A stretch of 64,000 bases of DNA, from contig NZ_SMRT01000007.1 of assembly GCF_004354045.1 (NCBI RefSeq), positions 248,001-312,000 on the forward strand, given 5' to 3'. The notes beneath the pieces were generated by a model. That model was not told the DNA's origin. It worked only from the letters and a program-made list of their open reading frames with translations, and ran no database searches. Source of the DNA: Paenibacillus piri (GTDB lineage: Bacteria; Bacillota; Bacilli; Paenibacillales; NBRC-103111). Positions within the stretch are counted from its first letter, which is position 1, and every line of letters begins with the position of its first letter. The position numbers were made by a program, and so were the translations under genes. Positions 36,219 through 45,380 of this stretch are shown in pieces.

Positions 36219-38030
36219 TTATTCGTCTATTTTCAACACGGCCATGAACGCTTCCTGCGGCACCTCGACGCTGCCGACCTGCTTCATCCGCTTTTTGCCT
36301 TCCTTCTGTTTCTCCAACAGCTTCCGTTTCCGTGAAATATCGCCGCCGTAGCATTTGGCCAATACGTTTTTGCGCATCGCCTTGACGGTTTCGCGGGAAA
36401 TGATTTTTTGCCCGATGGCCGCCTGAATCGGCACCTCGAACATTTGCCGCGGGATCAGATCCTTCAGCTTCTCGCAAATGATCCGTCCGCGGTTGAAGGC
36501 GCGGTCGCGGTGTACAATGAAGGACAGCGCGTCGACCTGCTCGCCGTTGAGCAAAATATCCATTTTGACCAGATTCGATTTTCTGTAACCTGACAGCTCG
36601 TAATCGAAGGAAGCATAGCCTTTCGTGCTCGACTTTAACTGATCGAAAAAATCGTACACGATTTCGGACAGCGGAATATCGTAAGTTAACGTTACGCGGG
36701 TCGTATCCAAGTATTCCATGTTTATAAACTCGCCGCGCTTGCCCTGACACAGCTCCATGATCGCGCCGACATAATCGTTCGGGACGATGACGGCCGCCTT
36801 GACGTAAGGCTCCTCGACATATTCGATTTTGCCGACCTCCGGAAACAGCGAAGGGTTCTCGATACTCAGAACTTCGCCGTTCGTCTGCGTAACCTTGAAT
36901 ACTACGCTTGGCGCGGTCGTAATCAAATCGATGTTGAACTCGCGCTCGATCCGTTCCTGAATGACGTCCATATGAAGCAGACCGAGGAAGCCGCAGCGGA
37001 AGCCGAACCCGAGCGCCGTCGATGTTTCAGGCTCGAAGCTGAGCGACGCGTCGTTCAGCTGCAGCTTCTCCAACGCCTCGCGCAAATCGTTGTAATCGCT
37101 CGTTTCGATCGGATACAGCCCGCAAAATACCATCGGGTTGATTTTACGGTAGCCGGGCAGCGCTTCGGGAGCCGGATTTTTCGCGTCCGTCACCGTATCC
37201 CCTACCCGCGTATCGCCGACATTTTTAATTCCTGCCACGATGAAGCCGACATCCCCGATATCCAGCGAGTCGACGATCGACATCCGCGGCTTGAACGCGC
37301 CGACCTCGATGACCTCGAACACTTTGTCCGTCGCCATGAATTTGATTTTCGAGCCGTGACGGATCGAGCCGTCAATGACGCGCACATATACGATGACGCC
37401 TTTATACGGATCGTAATGGGAATCGAAAATAAGCGCCTTCAGCGGTTTGTCCGGATCGCCGGCAGGCGCCGGAACACGGCTGACGACCTGCTCCAAAATA
37501 TCTTTAATCCCGATTCCGGCCTTGGCGGAAGCCAACACCGCCTCGCTTGCGTCAAGCCCGATCACATCCTCGATCTCCTGCTTGACCCGATCCGGGTCTG
37601 CGCTCGGCAAATCGATTTTATTGATAACCGGCAATATTTCGAGATTGTTGTCCAGCGCCAAATACACGTTTGCCAGCGTCTGCGCCTCGATGCCCTGCGC
37701 CGCGTCCACGACAAGCAATGCTCCTTCGCAGGCCGCAAGGCTGCGGGACACCTCGTACGTAAAGTCGACATGCCCCGGCGTGTCGATCAGATTCAAAATA
37801 TATTCTTCACCGTCGTCCGCGCGGTAGTTGAGCCGGACCGCCTGCAGCTTGATCGTAATGCCGCGCTCCCGTTCGAGATCCATCTGGTCGAGCACCTGCT
37901 CCTGCATCTCGCGGGAAGAAAGCGCGCCCGTATATTCCAATATGCGGTCGGCCAGCGTCGATTTTCCGTGGTCGATATGAGCAATAATCGAAAAGTTTCT
38001 TATCTTTTTCTGTCTGGCTTGAATATCCAT
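36219..38030 (-). CDS. lepA: Elongation factor 4 (LepA)
   Basis: Ribosome-bound translational GTPase of 603 residues that helps initiation or elongation under stress. G1 is AHIDHGKS (17-24), G3 DTPGHVDF, G4 [10 protein letters not shown]. The LepA-specific C-terminal domain includes [17 protein letters not shown]. Its length is normal, and it is in the conserved order yqxA-lepA-hemW. Confidence 0.98.
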   Translation of the reverse strand: MDIQARQKKIRNFSIIAHIDHGKSTLADRILEYTGALSSREMQEQVLDQMDLERERGITIKLQAVRLNYRADDGEEYILNLIDTPGHVDFTYEVSRSLAACEGALLVVDAAQGIEAQTLANVYLALDNNLEILPVINKIDLPSADPDRVKQEIEDVIGLDASEAVLASAKAGIGIKDILEQVVSRVPAPAGDPDKPLKALIFDSHYDPYKGVIVYVRVIDGSIRHGSKIKFMATDKVFEVIEVGAFKPRMSIVDSLDIGDVGFIVAGIKNVGDTRVGDTVTDAKNPAPEALPGYRKINPMVFCGLYPIETSDYNDLREALEKLQLNDASLSFEPETSTALGFGFRCGFLGLLHMDVIQERIEREFNIDLITTAPSVVFKVTQTNGEVLSIENPSLFPEVGKIEYVEEPYVKAAVIVPNDYVGAIMELCQGKRGEFINMEYLDTTRVTLTYDIPLSEIVYDFFDQLKSSTKGYASFDYELSGYRKSNLVKMDILLNGEQVDALSFIVHRDRAFNRGRIICEKLKDLIPRQMFEVPIQAAIGQKIISRETVKAMRKNVLAKCYGGDISRKRKLLEKQKEGKKRMKQVGSVEVPQEAFMAVLKIDE

Positions 38031-38119
38031 TTGCGCTGACCCTCACTAACCTACAAATTTACAATACCTCTAATTATAACAGTTGTGAGGGAGCGCAGCA
38101 ATCCGGGTATTTACCTTGT

Positions 38120-38515
38120 TTAGCCGGTAATCAGATCGAACAGCGAGATGAACAGCTTGATTCCGTGGTAGGCGATAATTTGCAGCAGGTCCCCCGCCTT
38201 ATTGCCGATGCGGGCAATGCCGGCCGTCTCGGTAACCTCCGCTTTAGGCTCCGTATCTTCCTGTTCCTTTTTCGTTTTCGCCGCCGATCCGTTCGATTTG
38301 ACGTCATGAGCCTGCGGCTCCCCTACGGCTTTGGCGTCCTGCTTCTTATCCGCCGGCTGCGGCCACATGCGTACCGTCCCCATGGAATCGGGCGCCGCTT
38401 TGACGATCGGCCCTTGAATTTGCTCGAGCCCGCGCGTCGCCAGGTCGACTCCGAAAAATATGCAAAACCCCATACCCAACAGGACCAGCAGCAGCCTGAT
38501 ATAAAATTTGCCCAT
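38120..38515 (-). CDS. yqxA: DUF3679 membrane-anchored protein, YqxA-like
   Basis: 131 residues from the ATG at 38515 (MGKFYIRLLLVLLGMGFCIF), with an N-terminal membrane segment. A Lys/Glu-rich disordered middle (KTKKEQEDTEPKAE) and an amphipathic C-terminus follow. Position between spoIIP and lepA matches B. subtilis yqxA; the function is not known. The ribosome binding site is weak. Confidence 0.75.
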   Translation of the reverse strand: MGKFYIRLLLVLLGMGFCIFFGVDLATRGLEQIQGPIVKAAPDSMGTVRMWPQPADKKQDAKAVGEPQAHDVKSNGSAAKTKKEQEDTEPKAEVTETAGIARIGNKAGDLLQIIAYHGIKLFISLFDLITG

Positions 38516-38632
38516 CGTCCCAGCCCCCGCGTCTATTCGTTTGAATTGGGAATAACCGCCCGCTTGAACGGGCGGGAATTTCGCCAAATAAACTGATCTG
38601 AATTTGCTCCGCTCGCCATCCGGTACGAACGG

Positions 38633-39883
38633 TTAATTCGGCTTCTTGCCGTTCGCAGCGTCCGCCGGCGTTGCGTCCACCTTTTGCACGTTCAGTACGA
38701 CTTCCGAAATCGCTTCTGCCAGCGCATCCACCGTCCGGTAGCATTCCTCCAACGTATTGTCGACGCCGCCCACCTCGATCAGCACGCTGTCCGTCGAAAA
38801 ATTTTGGTTGTACACGCCGTTGCCTTCGCCTGCCTTGGCAAACGTGCCCTTGGAGATGCCAGGGTATTTGCTTTCAAGCGCATGATGAATGTCCGATGCA
38901 AACTTTTCATTGTCTTTCCAGTTCGGATTTTTGCCGCCGATTACAAAATATACTTGTGCATAGCTTTTGCCGTTCAGCTCGGCCGTCGTCTTGCCCCGAC
39001 GCTGCGAATCCCGGTGAATGTCGAAATAAAACTTCAGGTCGGGATGGGATGCCGTAGCCTCCTGCAATGTTTTGAGCGAATATTTATAGGAAAAGGCGTA
39101 ATTAAAATTTTTCTCGATCACAGGGTAATTTTTATCGGAATGGACAGCGCCGATCCCTTCTTTTTCCAGCCGCTGCGCAAGTCTTAAACCGACCAGCGTA
39201 ACGTTTATTTTCGGATCAAACGCTTTGTCCGGGTCCTTCACTCCGCTCAGCTCGGGCAAATACGATTCTTGATTGTGAGATTGATATATAAATGCAACAT
39301 TGCGGCCTGCCGTTCTTGGCGGCTGTGCCGAAGGAAGGTCAAGGCCATGTACCGCTTCACCCGCTTCCGGAGGCGCTGTCGGATTCGCCGTGATGGAGCC
39401 TTCTCCGCCTTCCCCGTTTTTCGGTATAGCATCCCCGTGCGGCAAGTAATCTTCCGGCCCCCCGTCCCCGGTCGCAGTGCTTTTGCGCAGTACGACTGAA
39501 CGGTCCTGGGCCAGGCCCGGCATTTCTCTCGCAATAAAAGTTTTGGGCTCCTTCCAATTTAAATCGGTCAGCAGCGAAAATAAAAAGCCCGATACATTCG
39601 ACTGAGAAAACGTATACGGTTGGCCCTTCGCTTGCATGTGAGGCACTTCCATTCCCATCATATCCAGAAAAAACCGGCTCGATACCGATGCGGCCAGCCC
39701 TTTCATGGATGAAACGGGCTCCGAATTGTTCGTTTTGGTTTGGACGTAGCCGAGCAGGCCAAGCGCTATAAAAAACAGCAGGCAGCCCGAAACGAGCGCC
39801 GTGATGAGCCGGAAATAAAGGCCGAAATCATAGCCAGCTTTCCGGTTTTTGTTTACGTTGATGGTGACCGCTGTCCATTTCAT
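38633..39883 (-). CDS. spoIIP: Stage II sporulation protein P
   Basis: 416 residues from the ATG at 39883, which follows GGAGGAGG. An N-terminal membrane helix (LITALVSGCLLFFIALGLLGY) anchors it. The amidase/endopeptidase domain shows VAFIYQSHNQESYLP, the zinc/active-site region FYFDIHRDSQRRG, and NYAFSYKYSLKTL. It digests septal peptidoglycan with SpoIID and SpoIIM during engulfment. It is downstream of gpr as in B. subtilis, but a terminator separates them. Confidence 0.95.
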   Translation of the reverse strand: MKWTAVTINVNKNRKAGYDFGLYFRLITALVSGCLLFFIALGLLGYVQTKTNNSEPVSSMKGLAASVSSRFFLDMMGMEVPHMQAKGQPYTFSQSNVSGFLFSLLTDLNWKEPKTFIAREMPGLAQDRSVVLRKSTATGDGGPEDYLPHGDAIPKNGEGGEGSITANPTAPPEAGEAVHGLDLPSAQPPRTAGRNVAFIYQSHNQESYLPELSGVKDPDKAFDPKINVTLVGLRLAQRLEKEGIGAVHSDKNYPVIEKNFNYAFSYKYSLKTLQEATASHPDLKFYFDIHRDSQRRGKTTAELNGKSYAQVYFVIGGKNPNWKDNEKFASDIHHALESKYPGISKGTFAKAGEGNGVYNQNFSTDSVLIEVGGVDNTLEECYRTVDALAEAISEVVLNVQKVDATPADAANGKKPN

Positions 39884-39897
39884 TTGTATTCCTCCTC

Positions 39898-39979
39898 CAA
39901 GTTTTTGCGTCAGCAAAAACTGACTTCGTAAGCGTGGGCTCAAGTTTTTGCGCCAGAAAAAAACTGACTTCGTAAGCGT
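39898..39979 (-). repeat. Two tandem hairpins in the spoIIP leader
   Basis: Direct repeats at 39898-39935 and 39941-39979 (CAAGTTTTTGCG...CTGACTTCGTAAGCGT), each able to form a hairpin. The first has a perfect 9-bp stem AGTTTTTGC/GCAAAAACT. They sit right before the spoIIP ribosome binding site, in the mRNA leader. Confidence 0.7.
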
Positions 39980-40134
39980 CTGCAGTTTCAGCTGTGCGAA
40001 ACTTTCTATGAAGCTCTCTACCGGAATAGTTGTCCAACCTGCCTCTATTATCAAATCTATGAGCGAATGATAGAATATAGAACTTTCAATTCAATGTCGT
40101 AGTTCTCACCCTTAAAAAACGAATCCGGTCATAC

Positions 40135-40180
40135 AAAAAGCGATCCATGGGCTGTTCCGCTGCAGCCCTGAATCGCTTTT
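40135..40180 (-). terminator. Intrinsic terminator of gpr
   Basis: On the minus strand AAAAGCGAT plus a CAGGGCTG/CAGCCC stem pairs back to ATCGCTTTTT, ending in five T's, 33 bp after the gpr stop. Confidence 0.75.
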
Positions 40181-40212
40181 CTTCTATAGAACTATTCTAA
40201 TGCAGTATTATT

Positions 40213-41205
40213 CTAATGCGTATAGGCAGACACATTGTCTGAATTGACCGATTCATGCAGCGCCGCATTCAAGCCGCTGGCGATAATATTCGCCACATCC
40301 TCGATAAATTGGTCGATTTCCTTCGGCGTGACCAACAGGTCATGGCCGATCGGACTGAGCACTTCCTTGACAAGCTGCAGCCGTTCCTGCTCTTCCATAT
40401 TGTCGAGCAGCCCGAGTATTTGAGCCGTATTGTCCGTTTGCTTCTGAAAATGGTTGCGCATCATATCGAATGTGCTGTTAACAATGGTAGACGCATAAAC
40501 TACGGTCGGAACGCCGATCGCAATTACCGGAACTCCCAGCGAATCCAGCGTCAATCCTTTTCGCTTGTTGCCGATGCCCGATCCGGGATGTATGCCTGTG
40601 TCGGCAATCTGGATCGTCGTGTTGACCCGATCGAGCGATCTGGAAGCCAAAGCATCGATAGCGATCACAAGATCCGGCTTCGACTTTTCGACGATACCTT
40701 GGACAATTTCGCTCGTCTCGATGCCGGTCGTCCCCAGCACCCCCGGCGCAACGGCGCTCACCGGCCGATAGCCCGGACTAACCTCGCCGGGCATCAGTTC
40801 GAAATAGTGGCGGGTTACCATGATATTCTCGACCACAATCGGCCCCAGCGCATCGGGCGTCACATTCCAGTTGCCAAGACCGATCACCAGCACCTTGCCC
40901 ATCGGGTTAAAGTTCAGCTTGGCCAAAAAAGCTTCAAACTCACGCGCAAACACCGTCGCTACCCGATCCTGCAGCTCGCTGTCCTTATTCCGCAGCTCCG
41001 GCACCTCGAATGTGACATAGTGGCCCTGGAGCTTTCCGATCGCGGCGGCACCCTCCTGGGACGTGATATCAATTTTGCTGATCCGGATGCCGTCCAAATT
41101 TTCCGATGTCCTATGTACGCCGGGAATCAACTGCCCGGATGAAGAGGCCATCTCGTGAGCCTCCAAGGCAAGATCGGTCCTGACGGAGTATTCGCTCAAA
41201 TCCAT
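40213..41205 (-). CDS. gpr: Germination protease
   Basis: Starts degradation of small acid-soluble spore proteins at germination. The ATG at 41205 follows AAGGAGAT, giving 330 residues, against about 370 in B. subtilis. The N-terminus MDLSEYSVRTDLALEAHE is the processed propeptide region. GLGNWNVTPDALGP and IAIDALASRS, with TGIHPGSGIGNKRKGL, are typical. A sporulation-type promoter lies upstream. Confidence 0.95.
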   Translation of the reverse strand: MDLSEYSVRTDLALEAHEMASSSGQLIPGVHRTSENLDGIRISKIDITSQEGAAAIGKLQGHYVTFEVPELRNKDSELQDRVATVFAREFEAFLAKLNFNPMGKVLVIGLGNWNVTPDALGPIVVENIMVTRHYFELMPGEVSPGYRPVSAVAPGVLGTTGIETSEIVQGIVEKSKPDLVIAIDALASRSLDRVNTTIQIADTGIHPGSGIGNKRKGLTLDSLGVPVIAIGVPTVVYASTIVNSTFDMMRNHFQKQTDNTAQILGLLDNMEEQERLQLVKEVLSPIGHDLLVTPKEIDQFIEDVANIIASGLNAALHESVNSDNVSAYTH

Positions 41206-41240
41206 CGTGCCATCTCCTTTCACCTTTAAACATGCCCGAT

Positions 41241-41271
41241 TATTGTGTGATAAAGCGCCAAACGTTATGCA
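41241..41271 (-). promoter_or_regulatory. Possible forespore (sigma-F/G type) promoter of gpr
   Basis: On the minus strand TGCATA (41266-41271), 18 bp, CACAATA (41241-41247), close to the sigma-G pattern of a GAATA-like -35 and CATnnTA -10. Match is by eye and partial. Confidence 0.4.
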
Positions 41272-41302
41272 AACTATTGTCACAACCGGATTCGGTACTC
41301 TA

Positions 41303-41331
41303 TTGCATTTTGATATGGGTCATGTTAGAAT
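41303..41331 (+). promoter_or_regulatory. Promoter of rpsT (sigma-A type)
   Basis: TTGCAT (41303-41308), 17-bp spacer, TAGAAT (41326-41331), about 70 bp before the rpsT start. It points away from the gpr promoter. Confidence 0.55.
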
Positions 41332-41398
41332 ATCTAGAGTTGTCAACAAAAAGAAAAATGGTCGTTTTCATGCAAGTCGTAGTAGGAGGTGAACGTCA

Positions 41399-41671
41399 AT
41401 GCCGAACATTAAATCCGCGATTAAAAGAGTAAAAGTAAGCGAGAAGCGCCGTCTTCGCAACGCATCTCAGAAATCCGCTCTCCGCACTGCAGTAAAAAGC
41501 TTTGAAACTGCTGCAGCCAGCAGCAATGTGGAAACTGCAAAAGCAGCCTTAATCACTGCCAGCCAAAAGTTGGATAAAGCAGCGACCAAAGGTTTAATCC
41601 ATAAAAATGCCGCTGCCCGCAAAAAATCCCGTTTAGCGAAAAAGCTGAACCAGGTTTCTGCTCAGGCGTAA
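41399..41671 (+). CDS. rpsT: 30S ribosomal protein S20
   Basis: 90 residues, basic and helical: [18 protein letters not shown] at the start, [20 protein letters not shown] at the end. A very strong site AGGAGGTGA precedes the ATG. It faces opposite to its neighbours gpr and holA, as in B. subtilis, and has its own promoter and terminator. Its A-rich codon use differs from neighbours, as expected for a highly expressed gene. Confidence 0.98.
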   Translation: MPNIKSAIKRVKVSEKRRLRNASQKSALRTAVKSFETAAASSNVETAKAALITASQKLDKAATKGLIHKNAAARKKSRLAKKLNQVSAQA

Positions 41672-41676
41672 CGCGG

Positions 41677-41713
41677 AAAACGACCGGCTCCCTCGAGGAA
41701 CCGGTCGTTTTTT
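41677..41713 (+). terminator. Intrinsic terminator of rpsT
   Basis: AACGACCGG / CCGGTCGTT stem with seven T's following. Confidence 0.9.
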
Positions 41714-41749
41714 TGCGTTTTGGGCGCTTGCGTCTGTCACCGCAAGCGA

Positions 41750-42769
41750 TCAGGCGATCAGGCGCAGCAAAAACATTTCAAGCCCCAGCACCTTGTCCAC
41801 TTTCCCGCTTTTCATTTCATAATCCAGATCGGCCAGCTGACTTAATATATCGGCCAGCCGCTTCAGTTCGAACCGGTTGGATTGTCCGGAAGCGACTTTG
41901 ACGGCAAACGGATGAAGACCAAGCTGCGATGCCATCTGTTGTTGGGAATACCCCTGCTGCTGCAGATCTTTCACTTGGAACATGATGCGGAATTGCCGGG
42001 CGATCAGCGCCATAATTTTGATCGGTTCTTCCTTGCGCCGCAGCAGCTCGGACAGCATGGTAAAAGCTTTCTCCAGCTGAAGCTGCACAATATGCTCGAT
42101 CAAGACAAAAATATTTTGCTCGATGCTCCGGGTTACAAGCTGATCCAGCGCTTCCTCGGTAATGACGCCTCCGCGGCCCGCGTATAACGCGCATTTTTCC
42201 AGCTCGCTGGAAAGTGCCTGCAGGCCGGTGCCCGTGTACATAATAAACTTCTCTTCGACGCCCGGGGCAAACGAAAAATCCGCCCGCTCCGCCATCTGCC
42301 TGACCCATTGGGTCAGCTCTTCCGCCGACAATGCCGCGCATGGCACCAGGCAATCCGATTCCTTCAGCGTTTTGACGATTTTTTTCCGTTCATCGAGCTT
42401 ATCCGCACTAACGGTCAGCAGCAGTACCGTAAATTCAGCCGGGGATTTCATATAATCGGTCAGCAGCTCCAGCTTGTGCTCCACTTTGCCGCTGTCTTTG
42501 GCTCCCGTCAAAAACGCAGCGTTCGCAGCGATGACGAGCTTCTTCGGCACCATGAAGGGCAGGGTCTCCGCTTCTTCGATGACTGTGTCGATCGGCGTTT
42601 CCGACAAATCGTACTTGGATACCGCGAATGGCCTATGTTCAGGATCGATGAGCTTGTCCGTCAGCTTGCGGATCAGTTCCTGAATTAAATAAGATTCCGT
42701 TCCGTAACATATGTAAATCGGGGCAAACTGCCCTTTGGAAATTTGCTTTACAGCGGATTTATAGTCCAT
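41750..42769 (-). CDS. holA: DNA polymerase III subunit delta
   Basis: 339 residues, clamp-loader subunit that opens the beta clamp (YqeN). The ATG at 42769 begins MDYKSAVKQISKGQFAPIYI; an in-frame TTG seven codons earlier is less conserved. YGTESYLIQELIRKL is the degenerate P-loop region of the AAA+ fold. The C-terminal helical collar reads RQFRIMFQVKDLQQQGYSQQQMA. It lies opposite rpsT. Confidence 0.94.
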   Translation of the reverse strand: MDYKSAVKQISKGQFAPIYICYGTESYLIQELIRKLTDKLIDPEHRPFAVSKYDLSETPIDTVIEEAETLPFMVPKKLVIAANAAFLTGAKDSGKVEHKLELLTDYMKSPAEFTVLLLTVSADKLDERKKIVKTLKESDCLVPCAALSAEELTQWVRQMAERADFSFAPGVEEKFIMYTGTGLQALSSELEKCALYAGRGGVITEEALDQLVTRSIEQNIFVLIEHIVQLQLEKAFTMLSELLRRKEEPIKIMALIARQFRIMFQVKDLQQQGYSQQQMASQLGLHPFAVKVASGQSNRFELKRLADILSQLADLDYEMKSGKVDKVLGLEMFLLRLIA

Positions 42770-42868
42770 TTCCCCTGACTCACCTTTCAACCCCCGCGTT
42801 CTATCCGCGGTTCATTTCTTTTATGTTAAACCAAAAACACGGAAGTGGCAATTCAGGGATCAACAACA

Positions 42869-42912
42869 AAAGGATTACGCTAAAACCTCGCGGTTCTATC
42901 GTAATCCCTTTG
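42869..42912 (-). terminator. Intrinsic terminator in the anti-sigma to holA gap
   Basis: AAAGGATTACG and CGTAATCCCTTT form a long stem; on the minus strand TTTTG follows. It ends the sigma/anti-sigma unit. The rest of the gap (42770-43057) holds a CCCCAT...ATGGGG hairpin near 42919-42942 and no gene; no yqzM counterpart was found. Confidence 0.6.
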
Positions 42913-43057
42913 TACGATACCCCATCTATATAAACACATGGGGAGGGGCTCTAGAAACCCGCCCTCACGCGGTCATACGACGAAATTCGTTGATGAAACG
43001 TAATTTATCATACGTGAATGCCGCAACAAATGTGACTCGCTATCGGTAAAATAACAC

Positions 43058-44353
43058 CTATTTTTTTACTTCGGTTTTATCCTTTACATGAATGACATAA
43101 ACGGTTGTTTCGGAGCCGTTTTTCAACTCGTACGAGAACTGGTTGTCGGACTCCCACTTTACCAGCACGATCGAATCCGCGTTCGCCGCCTTATTCGCCG
43201 ATGTGAATACAGTCGCTCCCTGCTTGTCGGTAATGATCACATGCAGGTCGCTGGACACCGATGCGCTGTAGCTTCCGTCCGGGGAAGCCAGTACATGCGG
43301 AGCCGCGCTTTGGATGCTGCTGATCCCCATGCTCTCGGCTTTTTGCTTCGCATCCGGGGCGACCAGGGCCGGGGCTTGCTGCGTCGGCGCTATTTTCAAT
43401 GACTTATCCGGCGCAGCGGATTGCGGCGGGCTCTTCCTCTCGGCTGAAGACGGCTCCTCGGGTACGACTGAACTGCCGCCATACATCGACGGCGCGCCAG
43501 GTGGCGGAACCGATTTATCTTGATCGGCAGACCCCTGATTGCCCGCTGCCTGCGGAATGGTATCGCCCGCTGCAATGCTTTTTTTGGACGCCGCGGGATC
43601 AGGTTTGTCCGATTGCGCAGCGGGTGCGTCTGCCTTGGGCGCACTGCCTTCCTTGCCCTCTTTCGACGCTTGCGGCGAAACGGCCGAATCTTTCGTCGGC
43701 TCAGGAGACGCAGTGCTGACGCTTTGTGAAGACTTCGCTGCGCCTGCCTCATTGGCGTGAGGGACCGATTCCGATTTGGCGGCAGCCGAATCTTTATGAA
43801 CGGCGCCGGTATCCGCAGCCGGAGCTCCGCCTCCGGTCTGCTTGCCGTCAGCCGACTTCGGGTTCGGCGCAGATACGCTGAGCGGAGCAATCAGCCCGTC
43901 GGCATTTTTCATTCCGTTCTGCTGCTGCTGTTGAAAGATGAAAAAACCAAGCACGAGTCCCGCTGCGACGACCCCGCCGACGATTCGGGTTGAGACCAGA
44001 CCGCGCGGACGGCGGCGGCCCGCCGATGCACCGTCTTCCCGTGCTGCTCTATCCGCCAGCTTCTTCGCATCCGTTACGAGAGGAGCCGCGGCAGGTGTGA
44101 CAGCTACAGCCGTGTCTGTCGGCATCCCCAAGTCGATCTGCTGCAGCTTGGGCAATATTGAATCCACTATACTATAGGCCGGAGTGACCTTCGGCAGCTG
44201 TTCCAATTCATGAGACAGCGCCACGAGCCGTTCAAACAGCTCTGTGCAAACCGGGCATTGCTGCATATGTCCAAGCATCCGATTATATTCCATTTCATCG
44301 AGATCCTGATCGAGGTATCTCTGCATGAGTTCGATCACCTCTTGACACTTCAT
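43058..44353 (-). CDS. Zinc-finger (zf-HC2) membrane anti-sigma factor
   Basis: 431 residues. The cytoplasmic N-terminus has the anti-sigma zinc site H29-x3-C33-x2-C36 (HMQQCPVC) plus C3. One membrane helix lies at about 122-140 (STRIVGGVVAAGLVLGFFIF). Outside the cell a 200-residue low-complexity Ser/Ala/Pro/Lys spacer leads to a C-terminal beta-type domain (SPDGSYSASVSSDLHVIIT, VLVKWESDNQFSYEL) that could sense the envelope. It lies 115 bp downstream of an ECF sigma gene and presumably holds that factor until signalled, probably by proteolysis. Confidence 0.85.
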   Translation of the reverse strand: MKCQEVIELMQRYLDQDLDEMEYNRMLGHMQQCPVCTELFERLVALSHELEQLPKVTPAYSIVDSILPKLQQIDLGMPTDTAVAVTPAAAPLVTDAKKLADRAAREDGASAGRRRPRGLVSTRIVGGVVAAGLVLGFFIFQQQQQNGMKNADGLIAPLSVSAPNPKSADGKQTGGGAPAADTGAVHKDSAAAKSESVPHANEAGAAKSSQSVSTASPEPTKDSAVSPQASKEGKEGSAPKADAPAAQSDKPDPAASKKSIAAGDTIPQAAGNQGSADQDKSVPPPGAPSMYGGSSVVPEEPSSAERKSPPQSAAPDKSLKIAPTQQAPALVAPDAKQKAESMGISSIQSAAPHVLASPDGSYSASVSSDLHVIITDKQGATVFTSANKAANADSIVLVKWESDNQFSYELKNGSETTVYVIHVKDKTEVKK

Positions 44354-44468
44354 CCCCGCACACTACCTTTCTGATCGATTCACAACTGATATTTTACAAT
44401 AACGAAGCATGTGACAAGAATCCCCTAAAGCCGCTCCATGCGTACAGATTAAACGCAAGTCCCGCCGT

Positions 44469-45026
44469 TTATCCGCGGATAACGTCGCTTCGGGTCTTTT
44501 TGTAATCGTGCAATAACGTTTGTAACTGCTGCCTTGCCCTGAATAAATAAGACTTGACGGTGTTGATGGGCAAATCCAACGATTCGGCAATCTCGCTGTA
44601 GGAAAAGTCCTGCAAATAGCGCAGCACAACGACCGATCGATGATGTTCCGGCAGCTTATCAATCGCCTCTCTAATATCTTGGGCAATATACGCGGACATA
44701 ACCTCATCTTCTACTGTCTTATTCGCAGTAAAATTCAACTCATGCTGTTCTATCGAAACGGTGGGCTTGGTCCGGCGGAATTTATCAATACATAGATTGG
44801 TTACAATCCGCTGCACCCACGTTTTAAACTGAGCCTTTTCTTCATAGGAATTGATTTTACTGTAAATCCGTATTAACGCTTCCTGTGCGGCATCCATAGC
44901 GTCCTGCTCATTGCCCAGAATGTAATAAGCAGTTCGATACACATGATTTTCAATTTCACGCAGTAGGGTAATTAGAGCGTCGCGATCGCCCGATTGGGCA
45001 GCCTTTATAAGTTCTGGCGCTACCAC
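44469..45026 (-). CDS. ECF RNA polymerase sigma factor
   Basis: 185 residues from a GTG at 45026, preceded by GAGAGGGGG; an in-frame TTG at 45047 would lie at the predicted transcript start. Region 2 is DALITLLREIENHVYRTAYY to RIYSKINSYEEKAQFKTWVQ; region 4 is AIDKLPEHHRSVVVLRYLQD and FSYSEIAESLDLPINTVKSY. It resembles the SigW group. With the membrane anti-sigma gene downstream it forms an envelope-stress switch, likely autoregulated. Confidence 0.9.
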   Translation of the reverse strand: MVAPELIKAAQSGDRDALITLLREIENHVYRTAYYILGNEQDAMDAAQEALIRIYSKINSYEEKAQFKTWVQRIVTNLCIDKFRRTKPTVSIEQHELNFTANKTVEDEVMSAYIAQDIREAIDKLPEHHRSVVVLRYLQDFSYSEIAESLDLPINTVKSYLFRARQQLQTLLHDYKKTRSDVIRG

Positions 45027-45052
45027 TGGGATCCCCCTCTCTTGCAACCTTA

Positions 45053-45081
45053 TAAACGAAATTCGATTCCATAATGTTGCA
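45053..45081 (-). promoter_or_regulatory. ECF-type promoter in front of the sigma gene
   Basis: On the minus strand TGCAAC (45076-45081), 17 bp, CGTTTA (45053-45058), close to the SigW-class pattern TGAAAC-N16/17-CGTA. The predicted start lies near 45046, giving a short leader that fits the GTG start. The rest of the 330-bp gap to the DUF2264 gene shows no gene and no clear terminator. Confidence 0.5.
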
Positions 45082-45380
45082 CTCTTTATTTAACTCTATC
45101 TTTTTTCCAGTCTACCGATGTTTGTGCAAGTTTCTTACGTAAGCATTCAGGGTTAAAAGAACGCAAAGATTCCGATACTATCAAGGATATCAAATTTTTG
45201 ATAGAAGGTACATACGAGGAGCATTTTGGCAAAATGGGGACTTCCAGCCCGACAGCGCACCCGGGAAGCCATTTTACACAAATATAATTGTCAAGTTCGC
45301 TAGTGACCCTTATCTCGTTTTGTTATAAAATGGTCAAAAGAAGAAAAATATTGTCGAAATTACTCAGGAGGGAAACTTGC

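Noticed and set aside
36094..36750. 218-codon minus-strand frame upstream of hemW
   Set aside because: It is a shadow in another frame of the lepA 3' end; lepA explains the sequence fully.
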